A stretch of 64,000 nt of DNA from Microvirga mediterraneensis (GCF_013520865.1 NZ_JACDXJ010000001.1:3332001-3396000); one strand, 5' to 3'. Counted from the stretch's first letter, positions 42,039-52,200 are shown. Notes: a model not told the origin generated them from the letters alone. A program made the numbers and translations.

Positions 42039-44975
42039 ATGTCCAGTGGCCTGCCCCTCCTGGCCATCGTCGCCCTTCCTTTCATCGGGAGCCTCGTCGC
42101 CACCTTTCTGCGTCAGGACGCACGTAACGGCGCGGCCTTCCTGGCCGGAGCCGTGGCCCTGTGCGGGGCCGTTCTGACGGCCTTCCAGTATCCCGCGGTC
42201 GGTCGCGGCGGCGTCCTGCACGCCACCATCCCGTGGATCCCGTCCCTCGGCCTGGACTTCAGCCTGAGGATGGACGGCTTCACGTGGCTGTTCTCCATGC
42301 TGGTGACCGGCATCGGCTTCCTGGTGGCGCTCTATGCCCGCTACTACATGTCCCCGGCCGATCCGGTGCCGCGCTTCTTCGCTTTCCTGCTCGCCTTCAT
42401 GGGCGCCATGCTGGGCATCGTGCTCTCGGGCAACCTGATCCAGTTGGTCTTCTTCTGGGAGCTGACGAGCCTCTTCTCGTTCCTGCTCATCGGCTATTGG
42501 CACCACAACGCCAGCGCGCGCGACGGCGCCCGCATGGCGCTCACGGTCACGGCCACGGGCGGCCTGTGCCTGCTCGTCGGCATCCTCCTGCTCGGGCACA
42601 TCGTGGGCAGCTACGATCTCGACAAGGTGCTCGCGTCCGGCGACCAGGTCCGCGCCAGCAGTCTTTATCTCCCGACCCTGATCCTCGTGCTGCTGGGAGC
42701 CCTGACCAAGAGCGCCCAGTTCCCGTTCCATTTCTGGCTGCCGCACGCGATGGCTGCGCCCACTCCCGTTTCGGCCTATCTCCACTCCGCCACGATGGTG
42801 AAGGCGGGCGTGTTCCTGCTCACCCTGCTCTGGCCGGTGCTGTCCGGCACGGAAGCCTGGTTCTACATCGTCGTGACGGCTGGCCTCAGCACCCTGCTGC
42901 TCGGCGCCTATTCGGCCATCTTCCAGCAGGACCTGAAAGGCTTGCTGGCTTATTCCACCATCAGCCATCTCGGCCTGATCACGCTGCTCCTCGGCCTCGG
43001 CAGCCCGCTTGCGGCCGTCGCGGCGATCTTCCACACGATGAACCATGCGACCTTCAAGGCCTCGCTGTTCATGGCCGCTGGCATCATCGACCACGAGACC
43101 GGAACCCGCGACATCCGGCGCCTGAGCGGCCTGTTCCGGTTCATGCCGATCACCGCGACCCTCGCCATGGTGGCGGCCGCCGCCATGGCCGGCGTGCCGC
43201 TCCTCAACGGCTTCCTGTCGAAGGAAATGTTCTTCGCCGAGGCGGCGGAGTCCCACGTCGATTCGCTTCTCGACGATTCCCTGCCCTATTTCGCCATGCT
43301 GGCGAGCGCCTTCAGCGTCGCCTATTCCCTGCGCTTCATTCACGGCGTGTTCTTCGGCCCGCCCCCGACCGACCTGCCGCGCACGCCGCATGAGCCGCCG
43401 CACTGGATGCGCTTTCCCATCGAGCTGCTGGTTCTTGTGTGCCTGCTCGTCGGCATCCTTCCGGCCATGACCATCAAGCCCTTCCTGGCGGCGGCGGTTT
43501 GGGCGGTCCTCGGCGCGGATACGCCCCAGTACAGCCTTGCCGTCTGGCACGGTTTCAACGAGCCCCTGCTCATGAGCGTGATCGCCCTGGCGGGCGGCAT
43601 CATCCTGTACTGGATGCTGCAGGGGTATCTCGCCAAGGGCATCGAGGGCCCGCCGCTGGTGCGCCGCCTCAAGGGCCAGCGCATCTTCGAGCGGGTTCTC
43701 GTCGAGGTATCGTGGCGATGGGCGCGGTCGCTCGAACGCGTGTTCGGCACGCAGCGCCTCCAGCCGCAGTTGCGCCTGCTGGTCGCCTTCGCGGTCGTCG
43801 CCGCCCTCTGGCCGCTCTACCGGCACGGGCTCGAGGTCGGCGCCCGGCCCGACATGGCGTTCGACCCGGCCTTTCTCCTGCTCTGGATCGTCGGCGGCCT
43901 GTGCGCCATCGGGGCGGCCCATCAGGCCAAGTTCCACCGCCTCGCCGCCCTCGTCCTCGTCGGCGGCGCGGGCCTCGTCACCTGCATCACCTTCGTGTGG
44001 TTCTCGGCCCCCGACCTCGCCATCACCCAGCTCCTCGTCGAGATCGTCACGACGGTGCTGATCCTCCTCGGCCTGCGCTGGCTGCCGAAGCGGATCGAGA
44101 CGGCGGGCGACGGCTTGGAGATGGGAATCCGCGCGAGGATGCGCCGCGCCCGGGACCTGATGCTGGCGGTGGCGGCCGGCGCGGGCATGTCGCTGATCGC
44201 CTATGCGATGCTCACGCGGCCGCTTCCCGACACCGTCTCGCGCTACTTCGTCGAGAACGCCTATGCGGAGGGCGGCGGGCGCAACATCGTCAACGTCATC
44301 CTGGTCGACTTCCGCGGCTTCGACACCTTCGGAGAGATCGTCGTCCTGGCCGTCGTGGCCGTCACCGTCTTCTCCCTGCTGCGCCGGTTCCGCCCCGCGC
44401 CGGAAAGCGTCGAGGCGCCGGAGCAGCAGCAGGTCCAGGACGCCTACGACACCGCCCGGCCGGACCGGTCGGTCGGCGACACGCTGGCGGATTATCTGAC
44501 GATCCCGTCGATCGTCATGCAATGGCTGTTTCCGGTCATCGGTATCGTGGCCATCCACCTCTTCCTGCGCGGCCACGACCTGCCGGGCGGAGGCTTCGCG
44601 GCCGGCGTCACGATGTCGATCGCGCTGATCCTGCAATACATGGCGGGCGGCACCCGCTGGATCGAGGCGCGGCTGAGAATCCTGCCGATCCGGTGGATGG
44701 GCCTCGGCCTGCTCTGCGCGTCCTTCACGGGGCTGGGCGCCCTGCTCTTCGGCTACCCGTTCCTGACCTCGCATTTCCAGTATCTGGACCTGCCGGTCAT
44801 CGGAAAGGTTCCCGCCGCCTCCGCGCTCCTGTTCGATCTCGGCGTCTTCGCCGTCGTGGTCGGCGCCACGGTGCTCATCCTGATCGCTCTGGCGCACCAA
44901 TCGCTCCGCGTCCCGCGCGCCGCCCGGCCGCCCGTCCCGGCCGCGACGCCCGACCTGACCAAGGAGAATGCATGA
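42039..44975 (+). CDS. mrpA: Monovalent cation/H+ antiporter subunit A, fused to subunit B (Mrp/Pha/Mnh)
   Basis: A 978-residue inner-membrane protein, the largest subunit of the seven-component Na+(K+)/H+ antiporter. The N-terminal part is the NuoL-like proton channel, with VFFWELTSLFSFLLIGYW near residue 140, then LTKSAQFPFHFWLPHAMAAPTPVSAYLHSATMVKAG near 225-260. From about residue 800 there is the MrpB-like domain (LADYLTIPSIVMQWLFPVIGIVAIHLFLRGHDLPGGGFAAGVT), showing that the separate mrpB gene is absent because it is fused here, as in many alphaproteobacteria. First gene of the operon; a GGAAGGAG site precedes it and its stop overlaps mrpC by 4 bases. Confidence 0.96.
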   Translation: MSSGLPLLAIVALPFIGSLVATFLRQDARNGAAFLAGAVALCGAVLTAFQYPAVGRGGVLHATIPWIPSLGLDFSLRMDGFTWLFSMLVTGIGFLVALYARYYMSPADPVPRFFAFLLAFMGAMLGIVLSGNLIQLVFFWELTSLFSFLLIGYWHHNASARDGARMALTVTATGGLCLLVGILLLGHIVGSYDLDKVLASGDQVRASSLYLPTLILVLLGALTKSAQFPFHFWLPHAMAAPTPVSAYLHSATMVKAGVFLLTLLWPVLSGTEAWFYIVVTAGLSTLLLGAYSAIFQQDLKGLLAYSTISHLGLITLLLGLGSPLAAVAAIFHTMNHATFKASLFMAAGIIDHETGTRDIRRLSGLFRFMPITATLAMVAAAAMAGVPLLNGFLSKEMFFAEAAESHVDSLLDDSLPYFAMLASAFSVAYSLRFIHGVFFGPPPTDLPRTPHEPPHWMRFPIELLVLVCLLVGILPAMTIKPFLAAAVWAVLGADTPQYSLAVWHGFNEPLLMSVIALAGGIILYWMLQGYLAKGIEGPPLVRRLKGQRIFERVLVEVSWRWARSLERVFGTQRLQPQLRLLVAFAVVAALWPLYRHGLEVGARPDMAFDPAFLLLWIVGGLCAIGAAHQAKFHRLAALVLVGGAGLVTCITFVWFSAPDLAITQLLVEIVTTVLILLGLRWLPKRIETAGDGLEMGIRARMRRARDLMLAVAAGAGMSLIAYAMLTRPLPDTVSRYFVENAYAEGGGRNIVNVILVDFRGFDTFGEIVVLAVVAVTVFSLLRRFRPAPESVEAPEQQQVQDAYDTARPDRSVGDTLADYLTIPSIVMQWLFPVIGIVAIHLFLRGHDLPGGGFAAGVTMSIALILQYMAGGTRWIEARLRILPIRWMGLGLLCASFTGLGALLFGYPFLTSHFQYLDLPVIGKVPAASALLFDLGVFAVVVGATVLILIALAHQSLRVPRAARPPVPAATPDLTKENA

Positions 44976-45319
44976 TGGAACTCATCTTCGCCCTCGCGGT
45001 CGGCATTCTCACCGCCTCCGGCGTGTGGCTGCTGCTGCGCCCGCGCACGTTCCAGGTCATCATCGGCCTGTCCCTCGTCTCCTACGCGGTGAACCTGTTC
45101 ATCTTCGGCATGGGCCGGCTGCGCGTCGGAGCGCCGCCGGTGCTGGAGAACGTCGAGGCCGTGGATCCGGCGCTCTACGCCGACCCGCTGCCGCAGGCGC
45201 TGGTCCTGACCGCCATCGTCATCAGCTTCGCGATGACGGCCCTGTTCCTCGTCGTCCTGCTGGCCTCGCGGGGCCTCACGGGGACCGATCACGTGGACGG
45301 ACGCGAGGACGTTCGATGA
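44972..45319 (+). CDS. mrpC: Monovalent cation/H+ antiporter subunit C
   Basis: A 115-residue membrane protein similar to NuoK. Three helices are visible: MMELIFALAVGILTASGVWLLL, then FQVIIGLSLVSYAVNLFIFGMG, then ALVLTAIVISFAMTALFLVVLLA. The PQALVLTAIVISFA signature is conserved in MrpC/MnhC. The ATG overlaps the mrpA stop; a second Met directly follows. Length is normal for the subunit. It sits in the membrane arm with MrpA and MrpD. Confidence 0.95.
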   Translation: MMELIFALAVGILTASGVWLLLRPRTFQVIIGLSLVSYAVNLFIFGMGRLRVGAPPVLENVEAVDPALYADPLPQALVLTAIVISFAMTALFLVVLLASRGLTGTDHVDGREDVR

Positions 45320-46935
45320 AGGACGCGATGGACCACCTGATCATCGTGCCGATCGTGCTGCCGCTCATCTCCGGCGCGCTGATGCTGCTCCTCGAGGAGC
45401 GTAGCCGCTCTCTCAAGGGCGGGATCGGGATCGCCACGACGGTGATCCTGCTGATCGTCTCCCTGGTCCTGCTGCAGCAGGCCGACGAGACGGCTCCGGG
45501 AACGGGGCTTCGCACCTATCAGCTCGGCAACTGGCCGGCCCCGTTCGGCATCGTGCTGGTGCTCGACCGGCTCTCGGCCCTCATGCTCGTGCTGACGAGC
45601 GTGCTCGGCCTCGCGACGCTGCTCTACGCGCTCGCGCGCTGGCATCGTGCGGGGCCGCGCTTCCATACGATCTTCCAGATCCAGCTCATGGGCCTCAACG
45701 GCGCCTTCCTGACCGGCGACCTCTTCAACCTTTTCGTGTTCTTCGAGGTTCTCCTCGCCGCGTCCTACGGTCTCGTCCTGCACGGGGACGGGAAAGCCCG
45801 CGTGCGGGCGGGCCTTGCCTATATCGCCATCAACCTCACGGCCTCCCTGCTCTTCCTGATCGGCGCCAGCCTCGCCTATGGCGTGACCGGCACCCTCAAC
45901 ATGGCGGATCTGGCGAGCCGCGTTCCGGGCCTAGCGCCGGGGGACGCGTCGCTCCTGGCGGCCTCGGCGGCGATCCTCGGCACCGCCTTCCTGATGAAGG
46001 CGGGCACGTGGCCGCTCAACTTCTGGCTCCCGACCACCTATGCCGCCGCCGCCGCGCCGGCCGCCGCCATGTTCGCCATCATGAGCAAGCTCGGCGTCTA
46101 TGTGATCCTGCGCCTGTGGAGCCTGGTGTTCGGCCCGGAAGCCGGTTCCCTTGCCGGGTTCGGCGGAGACTGGCTGCTCATGGGCGGCATGCTGACCATC
46201 GTGTTCGGCATGGTCGGCGTGCTGGCCTCGCAATCCCTGCCGCGCCTCGCGGGCTGCAGCGTCCTCGTCTCGTCCGGAACTCTCGTGGCCGCCATCGGCC
46301 TGGGGAACGGATCCGTCATCGGCTCGGCCCTGTTCTATCTCGTCAGCTCCACCCTGGGCATCGCGGCCCTCTTCCTGCTCGTCGAGCTGGTCGAGCGCCT
46401 GCGCGATCCCGGCGCCGACGTGCTGGCCGTGACGATGGAGGTTTACGGCGACAGCGACGAAGAGCTCGAGGCTGAGATCGGCGTGGCGATCCCCGCGACC
46501 ATCGCGCTCCTGGGCGGCAGCTTCATCGCCTGCGCGCTGCTCCTGGCGGGCCTGCCGCCCCTGTCGGGCTTCGTCGCCAAGTTCGGCATGATGGCCGCCA
46601 TGCTCAAGACGAACGGCGCCTCGGTCCCGGCCTCGGCCTGGGTGCTCATCGCCCTCCTGACCGTATCGGGGCTGGCGACGCTAATCGCCATGACCCGAAG
46701 CGGCATCACGTCCTTCTGGGCCCGCATGAGCGACAGCGTCCCCCGGGTGCGGATCATCGAGATGGCCCCGGTCGTCGCGCTCCTGCTGCTCGCGCTGGGC
46801 CTCACCATCGGCGGCGGTCCGGCCATGCGCTACATGGAGGCGACCGCCCAGGCCCTGCAGGCGCCTCAGGGCTACATGTCGGGCGTGCTCTCGCCCCCGA
46901 AGGCCGGCGACGGCGCCGCGGAGGCTCGCCCATGA
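45316..46935 (+). CDS. mrpD: Monovalent cation/H+ antiporter subunit D
   Basis: A 539-residue NuoM/N-like membrane protein. Typical segments are FLTGDLFNLFVFFEVLLAASYGLVLHG near residue 130-160 and ILGTAFLMKAGTWPLNFWLPTTYAAAAAPAAAMFAIMSKLGVYVILRLWS near 215-265, with the conserved Lys of the proton channel. The C-terminal half has ALLLAGLPPLSGFVAKFGMMAAM. Starts in the mrpC stop (ATGA) and ends in the mrpE start. Confidence 0.96.
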   Translation: MKDAMDHLIIVPIVLPLISGALMLLLEERSRSLKGGIGIATTVILLIVSLVLLQQADETAPGTGLRTYQLGNWPAPFGIVLVLDRLSALMLVLTSVLGLATLLYALARWHRAGPRFHTIFQIQLMGLNGAFLTGDLFNLFVFFEVLLAASYGLVLHGDGKARVRAGLAYIAINLTASLLFLIGASLAYGVTGTLNMADLASRVPGLAPGDASLLAASAAILGTAFLMKAGTWPLNFWLPTTYAAAAAPAAAMFAIMSKLGVYVILRLWSLVFGPEAGSLAGFGGDWLLMGGMLTIVFGMVGVLASQSLPRLAGCSVLVSSGTLVAAIGLGNGSVIGSALFYLVSSTLGIAALFLLVELVERLRDPGADVLAVTMEVYGDSDEELEAEIGVAIPATIALLGGSFIACALLLAGLPPLSGFVAKFGMMAAMLKTNGASVPASAWVLIALLTVSGLATLIAMTRSGITSFWARMSDSVPRVRIIEMAPVVALLLLALGLTIGGGPAMRYMEATAQALQAPQGYMSGVLSPPKAGDGAAEARP

Positions 46936-47420
46936 GGTGGTTCCTGCCCTATCCGCTCCTGTCGGCCGCTCTGCTCGCCCTGTGGCTCCTGCTGAACCAG
47001 AGCGTTTCGCCCGGCCAGCTCGTCCTCGGCAGCGTCCTGGCGGTCCTCGCCTCCTGGGTCATGGCGGCCCGGCGGCCCGAGAAGCCCCGCATCCGCCGTC
47101 CCGGGGCTGTGTTGCGGCTGGCCGGCATGGTCTTCGTCGACATCCTGCGCTCGAACCTCGCCGTCGGGAAGATCATCGTGCGCTCGCGCGAGCCGGGCCT
47201 GAATGCCGGCTTCATGACGATCCCGCTGGACATGCGCAGCCGACACGGACTCGCGGTGCTGTCCATCATCATCACGTCGACCCCCGGGACGATCTGGGTG
47301 AACTACGACACCGCCAAGGGCACCCTTCTGCTGCACGTGCTGGACCTGGTCGACGAGACCGTCTGGCTGCGGCTCATCAAGGGCCGTTACGAGCGGCTGC
47401 TGATGGAGATCTTCGAATGA
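46932..47420 (+). CDS. mrpE: Monovalent cation/H+ antiporter subunit E
   Basis: A 162-residue subunit with two N-terminal helices (YPLLSAALLALWLLLNQSVSPGQLVLGSVLAVLASWVM) and a soluble domain. The motif ILRSNLAVGKIIVR and the segment VLSIIITSTPGTIWVNYD are diagnostic of MrpE/MnhE. The start overlaps the mrpD stop and the stop overlaps mrpF. It is needed for assembly of the complex in characterised systems. Confidence 0.95.
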   Translation: MRWFLPYPLLSAALLALWLLLNQSVSPGQLVLGSVLAVLASWVMAARRPEKPRIRRPGAVLRLAGMVFVDILRSNLAVGKIIVRSREPGLNAGFMTIPLDMRSRHGLAVLSIIITSTPGTIWVNYDTAKGTLLLHVLDLVDETVWLRLIKGRYERLLMEIFE

Positions 47421-47698
47421 GTGCCGTCATTCTCGGGTGGGCCGTCACGGGCGCCCAGGTCCTTCTCGGCCTCGCCATGTGCTGCGCCACCTACCGGCTC
47501 GTCGTCGGCCCGCGCGCGCAGGACCGGATCCTTGGCCTCGACACGCTCTACGTGAACGCGATGCTGCTGCTGGTGACCTTCGGCATCCGCGCGGGCAGCA
47601 GCCTGTATTTCGAGGCGGCGTTGATCATCGGGCTCCTCGGCTTCGTCGCGACCGTGGCGCTCGCCAAGTTCCTCATGCGCGGAGAGGTGATCGAATGA
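47417..47698 (+). CDS. mrpF: Monovalent cation/H+ antiporter subunit F
   Basis: A 93-residue subunit with three helices: ILGWAVTGAQVLLGLAMCCATYRLVVGP, then TLYVNAMLLLVTFGIRAG, then EAALIIGLLGFVATVALAKFLMRG. The signature YRLVVGPRAQDRILGLDTL, with the conserved RxxxGP and Asp-Arg, marks MrpF/MnhF. It overlaps neighbours by 4 bases on both sides. Confidence 0.95.
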   Translation: MSAVILGWAVTGAQVLLGLAMCCATYRLVVGPRAQDRILGLDTLYVNAMLLLVTFGIRAGSSLYFEAALIIGLLGFVATVALAKFLMRGEVIE

Positions 47699-48069
47699 GC
47701 ATGGCGGAAGGACTTCCGGCCTGGGCGGCCCTGCTGACGGCGTTCCTCGTCCTGCTCGGCGCGGCCGTCACCCTGATCGGTTCGGTCGGGCTCCTGCGGC
47801 TCGGCAACTTCTACGCCCGGGTCCATGCCCCCACGCTCGGCACGACTTTCGGCATGGGCTGCATCCTGGCCGCGTCCGCCCTCTGCTTCAGCGTGCTAGA
47901 GGCAAAGCCCGTCATTCATGAGATCCTGATCGCCGTGTTCGTCACGCTGACCACGCCGGTGACCCTCATGCTGCTCGCCAGGGCTTCCCTCTACCGCGAC
48001 AGGACGGAGGGTTCCAGGAACGTTCCGTCGGCCGACGATGTGGAGGACCTGATCCCTCCGAAAAGGTGA
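47695..48069 (+). CDS. mrpG: Monovalent cation/H+ antiporter subunit G
   Basis: A 124-residue subunit, last in the operon. Helices are AALLTAFLVLLGAAVTLIGSVGLLRLGNFY, then TLGTTFGMGCILAASALCFSV and ILIAVFVTLTTPVTLMLLARAS. The motif GLLRLGNFYARVHAPTLGTTFG is diagnostic of MrpG/MnhG. The stop lies one base from the end of the convergent XRE-type gene. Together with mrpA(B)CDEF the set is complete, so a functional antiporter for pH and Na+ homeostasis is expected. Confidence 0.95.
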   Translation: MSMAEGLPAWAALLTAFLVLLGAAVTLIGSVGLLRLGNFYARVHAPTLGTTFGMGCILAASALCFSVLEAKPVIHEILIAVFVTLTTPVTLMLLARASLYRDRTEGSRNVPSADDVEDLIPPKR

Positions 48070-48070
48070 G

Positions 48071-48313
48071 TCAGGCGATGGGCTTGCGAAGCCGCACCCT
48101 GGGACCGGCCTCGTCCGACGGGATCAGCATCACGCCGCCACGCTCGAGGGCCGCCACAACCAGGGCCGCCGTCGTCGAGTGGAGATGATGGCGACCGTTT
48201 TCGAAATCGCGGATGGTGCTGCGCGAGACCTCCGCCCGCGCGGCGAGCTCCTCCTGGGTCCAGTCCAGAAGTCCGCGGGCGGCGCGGCACTGTTCGGCGA
48301 GTAGATGCGGCAT
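48071..48313 (-). CDS. XRE-family helix-turn-helix protein
   Basis: An 80-residue protein that is nearly all DNA-binding domain: AARGLLDWTQEELAARAEVSRSTIRDFENGRHHLHSTTAALV (residues 11-52). The tail GGVMLIPSDEAGPRVRLRKPIA is typical of short alphaproteobacterial XRE regulators. There is no effector domain. It is convergent with mrpG, leaving one base between stops, so it is not co-transcribed with the antiporter. Target unknown. Confidence 0.85.
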   Translation of the reverse strand: MPHLLAEQCRAARGLLDWTQEELAARAEVSRSTIRDFENGRHHLHSTTAALVVAALERGGVMLIPSDEAGPRVRLRKPIA

Positions 48314-48430
48314 TCCGGATGCTCTTGACCGGGCGACTCCAAGTCACCCTTTATGGTTGAACCTAGAGCATCGCCCCCGAAAGTGAAATGCCCCTCGGGA
48401 TCGGTCCGGAATGCTTGCAGGGATTGTCTC

Positions 48431-49186
48431 TCAGAACCGGACGTTGATTCCGACGCGGCTGATCCAGCCGTCGTTCCTGAAGCGATAGCTCGCCTGATCA
48501 CCGGCGCGGGCCAGCGTCAGCGTCTCATCCTGCAGCCGGTAGTACAGCGTCTCGCTCTTGAGCGAGATCGTCTCGGTCAGCCGGTGCTCCGAGCCGGCGC
48601 CGACCACGAAGCCCGTCGTCCAGTCGTCGCCGCTCGCCTGCGGGCCCGCGCCCGGCGGGCTCACCGTGATCCGCGCCTCCCGGTCGACCTGCGCCACCGC
48701 CAGGCCGCCCGTCACATAGACCAGCGTCTCCTGCACGATCGGCAGCAGGCTCGGCATCGTCAAGCCGACCCGGCCCTTCACGCTCCCGAACCAGTTCATC
48801 TGCGAACTCAGGTCCGTGCGCACGCCAAAGCCGCCGTCCGTCGCGATCCCGCTGCGGCTGCGGCCCACGTCCATCGCGGTCAGGTCCGCCTCCAGGCCCG
48901 CCACCACGGCGCCGAACTGCCACAGATAGCCGAGCTGCGCCCCGCCGCCGGGGCCGGAGCCGCTCAGGCCCGCCCGCGTCGGCAGCGCATCCGGGCTCAC
49001 GCCCAGCACGCCCGTGCGCTCCGCCTCGCCGCCGTCGCCGATCCAGGCCCCGTGCACGCCGGCATAGAACCCGCTCCAGCCGATCGCCGCCGGCGCCGCC
49101 ATCGCAGGCACCGCCGGGCGCGGCAGGTCGGCGGCCAGGGCCGGGCCGGCGATCAGGACGGACAGGGACAACACGAGGCGCTTCAT
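48431..49186 (-). CDS. Outer-membrane beta-barrel protein (Omp25/Omp31-like)
   Basis: A 251-residue exported protein. The signal peptide MKRLVLSLSVLIAGPALA is followed by ADLPRPAVPAM, a start seen in many Hyphomicrobiales surface proteins. The first strand WSGFYAGVHGAWIGDGG and later strands (GAQLGYLWQFGAVVAGLEADLT, VKGRVGLTMPSLLPIVQETLVYVTGGLAVAQV, ISLKSETLYYRLQDE) alternate as in an eight-stranded barrel. The last residue is Phe (VGINVRF), the outer-membrane sorting signal. The gene is 86 bases downstream of the giant RTX gene on the same strand, separated by a strong hairpin. Confidence 0.92.
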   Translation of the reverse strand: MKRLVLSLSVLIAGPALAADLPRPAVPAMAAPAAIGWSGFYAGVHGAWIGDGGEAERTGVLGVSPDALPTRAGLSGSGPGGGAQLGYLWQFGAVVAGLEADLTAMDVGRSRSGIATDGGFGVRTDLSSQMNWFGSVKGRVGLTMPSLLPIVQETLVYVTGGLAVAQVDREARITVSPPGAGPQASGDDWTTGFVVGAGSEHRLTETISLKSETLYYRLQDETLTLARAGDQASYRFRNDGWISRVGINVRF

Positions 49187-49238
49187 GGGGATCTCCGGAA
49201 CAGGGCCGCGGACGCGAGGACGGGGGAGCGGGGAAGGA

Positions 49239-49264
49239 GCCGGGTGGAGCAGGCCCCACCCGGC
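49239..49264 (-). terminator. Strong GC hairpin downstream of the giant RTX gene
   Basis: GCCGGGTGG pairs with CCACCCGGC over an 8-base loop, starting 9 bases past the stop codon of the RTX gene on the minus strand. No T-run follows, so it could reduce readthrough into the outer-membrane-protein gene or stabilise the RTX mRNA end. Confidence 0.45.
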
Positions 49265-49272
49265 CGCCATGG

Positions 49273-52200
49273 TCAAAGGATCACGTCGCTGAAGGTGAAC
49301 CTGCCGACGATCTTGATCTGGAAGTCGGCCCGGCCGTCGCCGTCGACGTCGCCCATCAGAAGGCCCCGGTCGTAGCGCAGCTCGCCGGCCGTGCCGGTGA
49401 AGGCGGCCTTGAGGAAGTGCGTGCTCTCCTTGGAGAACAGGAACGGAGCGTCCGCGCCCGTCCAGGCGAACTTCTGATTGCCCTTGCGCAGCGTGTTGGC
49501 GTCGATGTCGCGCAGGTCGATCCTGTCGCGCCCGGACTGGAAGTCGTAGATCACGTCGCGCTGCGACCCGACCTTGCTGTCCTGGACCGCGTTGAAGTCG
49601 AACACGTCCCGGCCGGATCCGCCCCACATCTTGTCGCGGCCGAGCCCGCCGGTGATGCGGTCGTTGCCCGCCTCGCCGTTGAGAACGTCGTTGCCGGACC
49701 CGCCGTCGAGCCGGTCGTGGCCCGTGCCGCCCCACAGGCTGTCGTTGCCGTCGCCGCCGAGCAGCGTGTCGTGGCCGGACCCGCCCCACAGCCGGTCGTG
49801 GCCGGTGCCGCCCTCGAGCCGGTCATGGCCGAGGCCGCCCTCCAGGAGGTCGTGGCCCGAGCCGCCGAAGAGCCAGTCGTGGCCCTCCCCGCCCGACACG
49901 GTGTCGTTGCCGTCATCGCCGTAGAGCCAGTCGTTGCCGCCATGCGAGCCGATGTAGTCGTCGCCGCCGCCGCCGTGCAGCGTGTCGTCGTCCGCGCCCA
50001 GCACGATATGCTGGCTGGCGCCGTCGCCGAACACCACCTGCGAACCGGCGCCGCCGGTGAGCGTGACGTTGCCGATCACCACGGCGAAGTCGACGTTGTC
50101 GAGCTGAAGATGCGTGCCGGAAGGCAGGCCGCTGCCGTCGATCACCAGAGCCGTCATCGGCTGGCCGGGGAGCGTCGGCGTGCCGCTGATCACCAGGGGC
50201 TGGCCCGGGGCGGCCATGCTGCCGGGCGCCATCGTGGGCGTGATCGTCTGCACGATCAGCGGCGTGTCGGCGCCGAGGCCGCCGAGGAAGCCCGCCCCGC
50301 CCCCTGCGAGCTGGCTCTGATCGGTCGAGCCCGCTTGGGTATGAGCCTGGATCTCCCGGATCAGGTCGGCGAGCGACGAGCCTGCCGTCTTCGGCGCGGA
50401 CGGGCCCGTGACCTGCAGACCGTAGCCCACCGGAAGCTGCGCCAGCAGCATGGTGCGCCCGCCGGAGGTCACAAGCGGAATGTCGGCATAGCCAGGAACT
50501 CCCTCCGACTCGCCGCGCCCTTCCGTCACCACCGGGATCGTGAGCATCCGGCCGGTGCTGCCGTCCGGATAGGTGACCGGGGTCTCCACGACGCTCAGGC
50601 CGTCGGTCAGGCGCGTGTCGATGCTGTAGGGCGGCGAGGCGACGGCGGTGGCCGGTGCGTTGCCGGCGGCGTCGCTCCAGCCGGTGCCGACCGTGATCAG
50701 GTTGTGGCTGGTGGCCTGGTTTCCGTTCGGGGTCAGGGTGGCGGTGTAGACCCGCGGATCGGTTGCCGACACCGCCAGATTGGAGAGCGTGCCGTTCTCC
50801 ACCGTCACATCCTCGGCCGCAAAGCCCACCGGCGCTTCCGAGAAGGTGAAGGTGACCACGGCGCTCTGACCCACGGCCAGATGGTCGGAGGACAGCGTGA
50901 TCGCGACCGTCGGAGGCTGGCTGTCGAGGGTGAAGCTGAGCGCGCCCGACACCGGCGAGACGTTGCCGGCCGCGTCGGTCTGGCGCACGGAGACGGTATG
51001 AAGCGCATCCCCCGTGAGGGTGAAGCTGGTGCCCGTGCCGGTCGTCCAGCTCTGGCCGTTATCGGTGGTGTACTGCCAGGAAGCTCCGCTCTCCAGGCCC
51101 ACGACGGTGACGACGCCGGAATTGGTCAGTCCGTCGCCCTGGAGGCCCCCGTCGATGGCCAGGGATAGGCTCGGCGCCGCCGGAGCGCCGGTATCGAGCT
51201 CGTAGGTCAGGCTGGTGACCGGGCCTCTGTTGCCGGCCACGTCCGTCACCATGAATTGCAGCGTGTTGTTCCCGGACGCCAGGGTCACGCCGGTCCATTG
51301 CAGGAAGGTCCCGCTGACCAAGGAGGTGATGTTGGCGAAGGTCTGGCCGCCATCCACCGAGCCCCACAGAACATCGCCCGCGGCCAGCGCGCTGGACAGG
51401 GTTGCGGACACGGTCTGGACCGCGACCGAGGTGACGAGATCGGTGTTCGAGACGCCTGTATCGGCCGAGAGCACCACCCCGTCGACGGTGGTCGACGGCG
51501 GCGTGGTATCGAGCACGTAGGCGCGCGACAGGACCACGCTGTCGTTGCCGGCCCGATCGGTGACCTTCACGATCAGCGTGTCGCTGCCGGTGAGCGTCTG
51601 CCCGGTCAGAGACCACGCGCGCGAGTTGACGTTCGTGAGAGCGGCGGTCCACGTCGCGCCGTTGTTCAAGGAGACGTAGACGGTGTCGCCGGGCTCGAGA
51701 TCGGCCGACAGCGTGCCGGCGAGGGTCTGCGCCGCCGTTCTGGTGATGAGATCCGCCGACGACGTGCCGGTATCGGCCGAGAAGGCGACGCTGACTGCGG
51801 TGTTCGCAGGGGCGGTGGTGTCGAGCACATAGTCCTGCAAGAACACGGGGCCGCTGTTGCCGGCCGCATCCTCGACCCTGACCAGCAGGGTGTTGCTGCC
51901 CGGGAGCAAGGCGCCGTTCAGGCTCCAGTTCGTGCTGCCGGGGATATTCTGGGCGAAGTCCCAAGAGAGACCGTTGTCGAGCGAGACAAGGACGATGTCG
52001 CCCGCCTGGGTGGGGCGGTCCAGAGTGCCGAGGATGGTCTGCGTCGCGCTGTTGGTCACGAAGTCGCTGCTCGACAAGCCGGTGTCGTTCGAGAACGACA
52101 GGCTCGTGACCGCCCCCGGCGCCGTACGGTCGATCGTCACCGACAGGCTGCCGGACAATGGACTGTTATTGCCGGCAGCGTCGGTCGCCCTCGCGGTGAT

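Noticed and set aside
41883..44900. 1005-codon open frame antisense to mrpA
   Set aside because: Full overlap with the well-supported mrpA; composition is Glu, Arg, Gln and His with no domain.
49640..49990. CRISPR-like regularly spaced repeats
   Set aside because: Units are directly adjacent 27-bp coding repeats with no unique spacers, in frame with RTX nonapeptides; no cas genes nearby.
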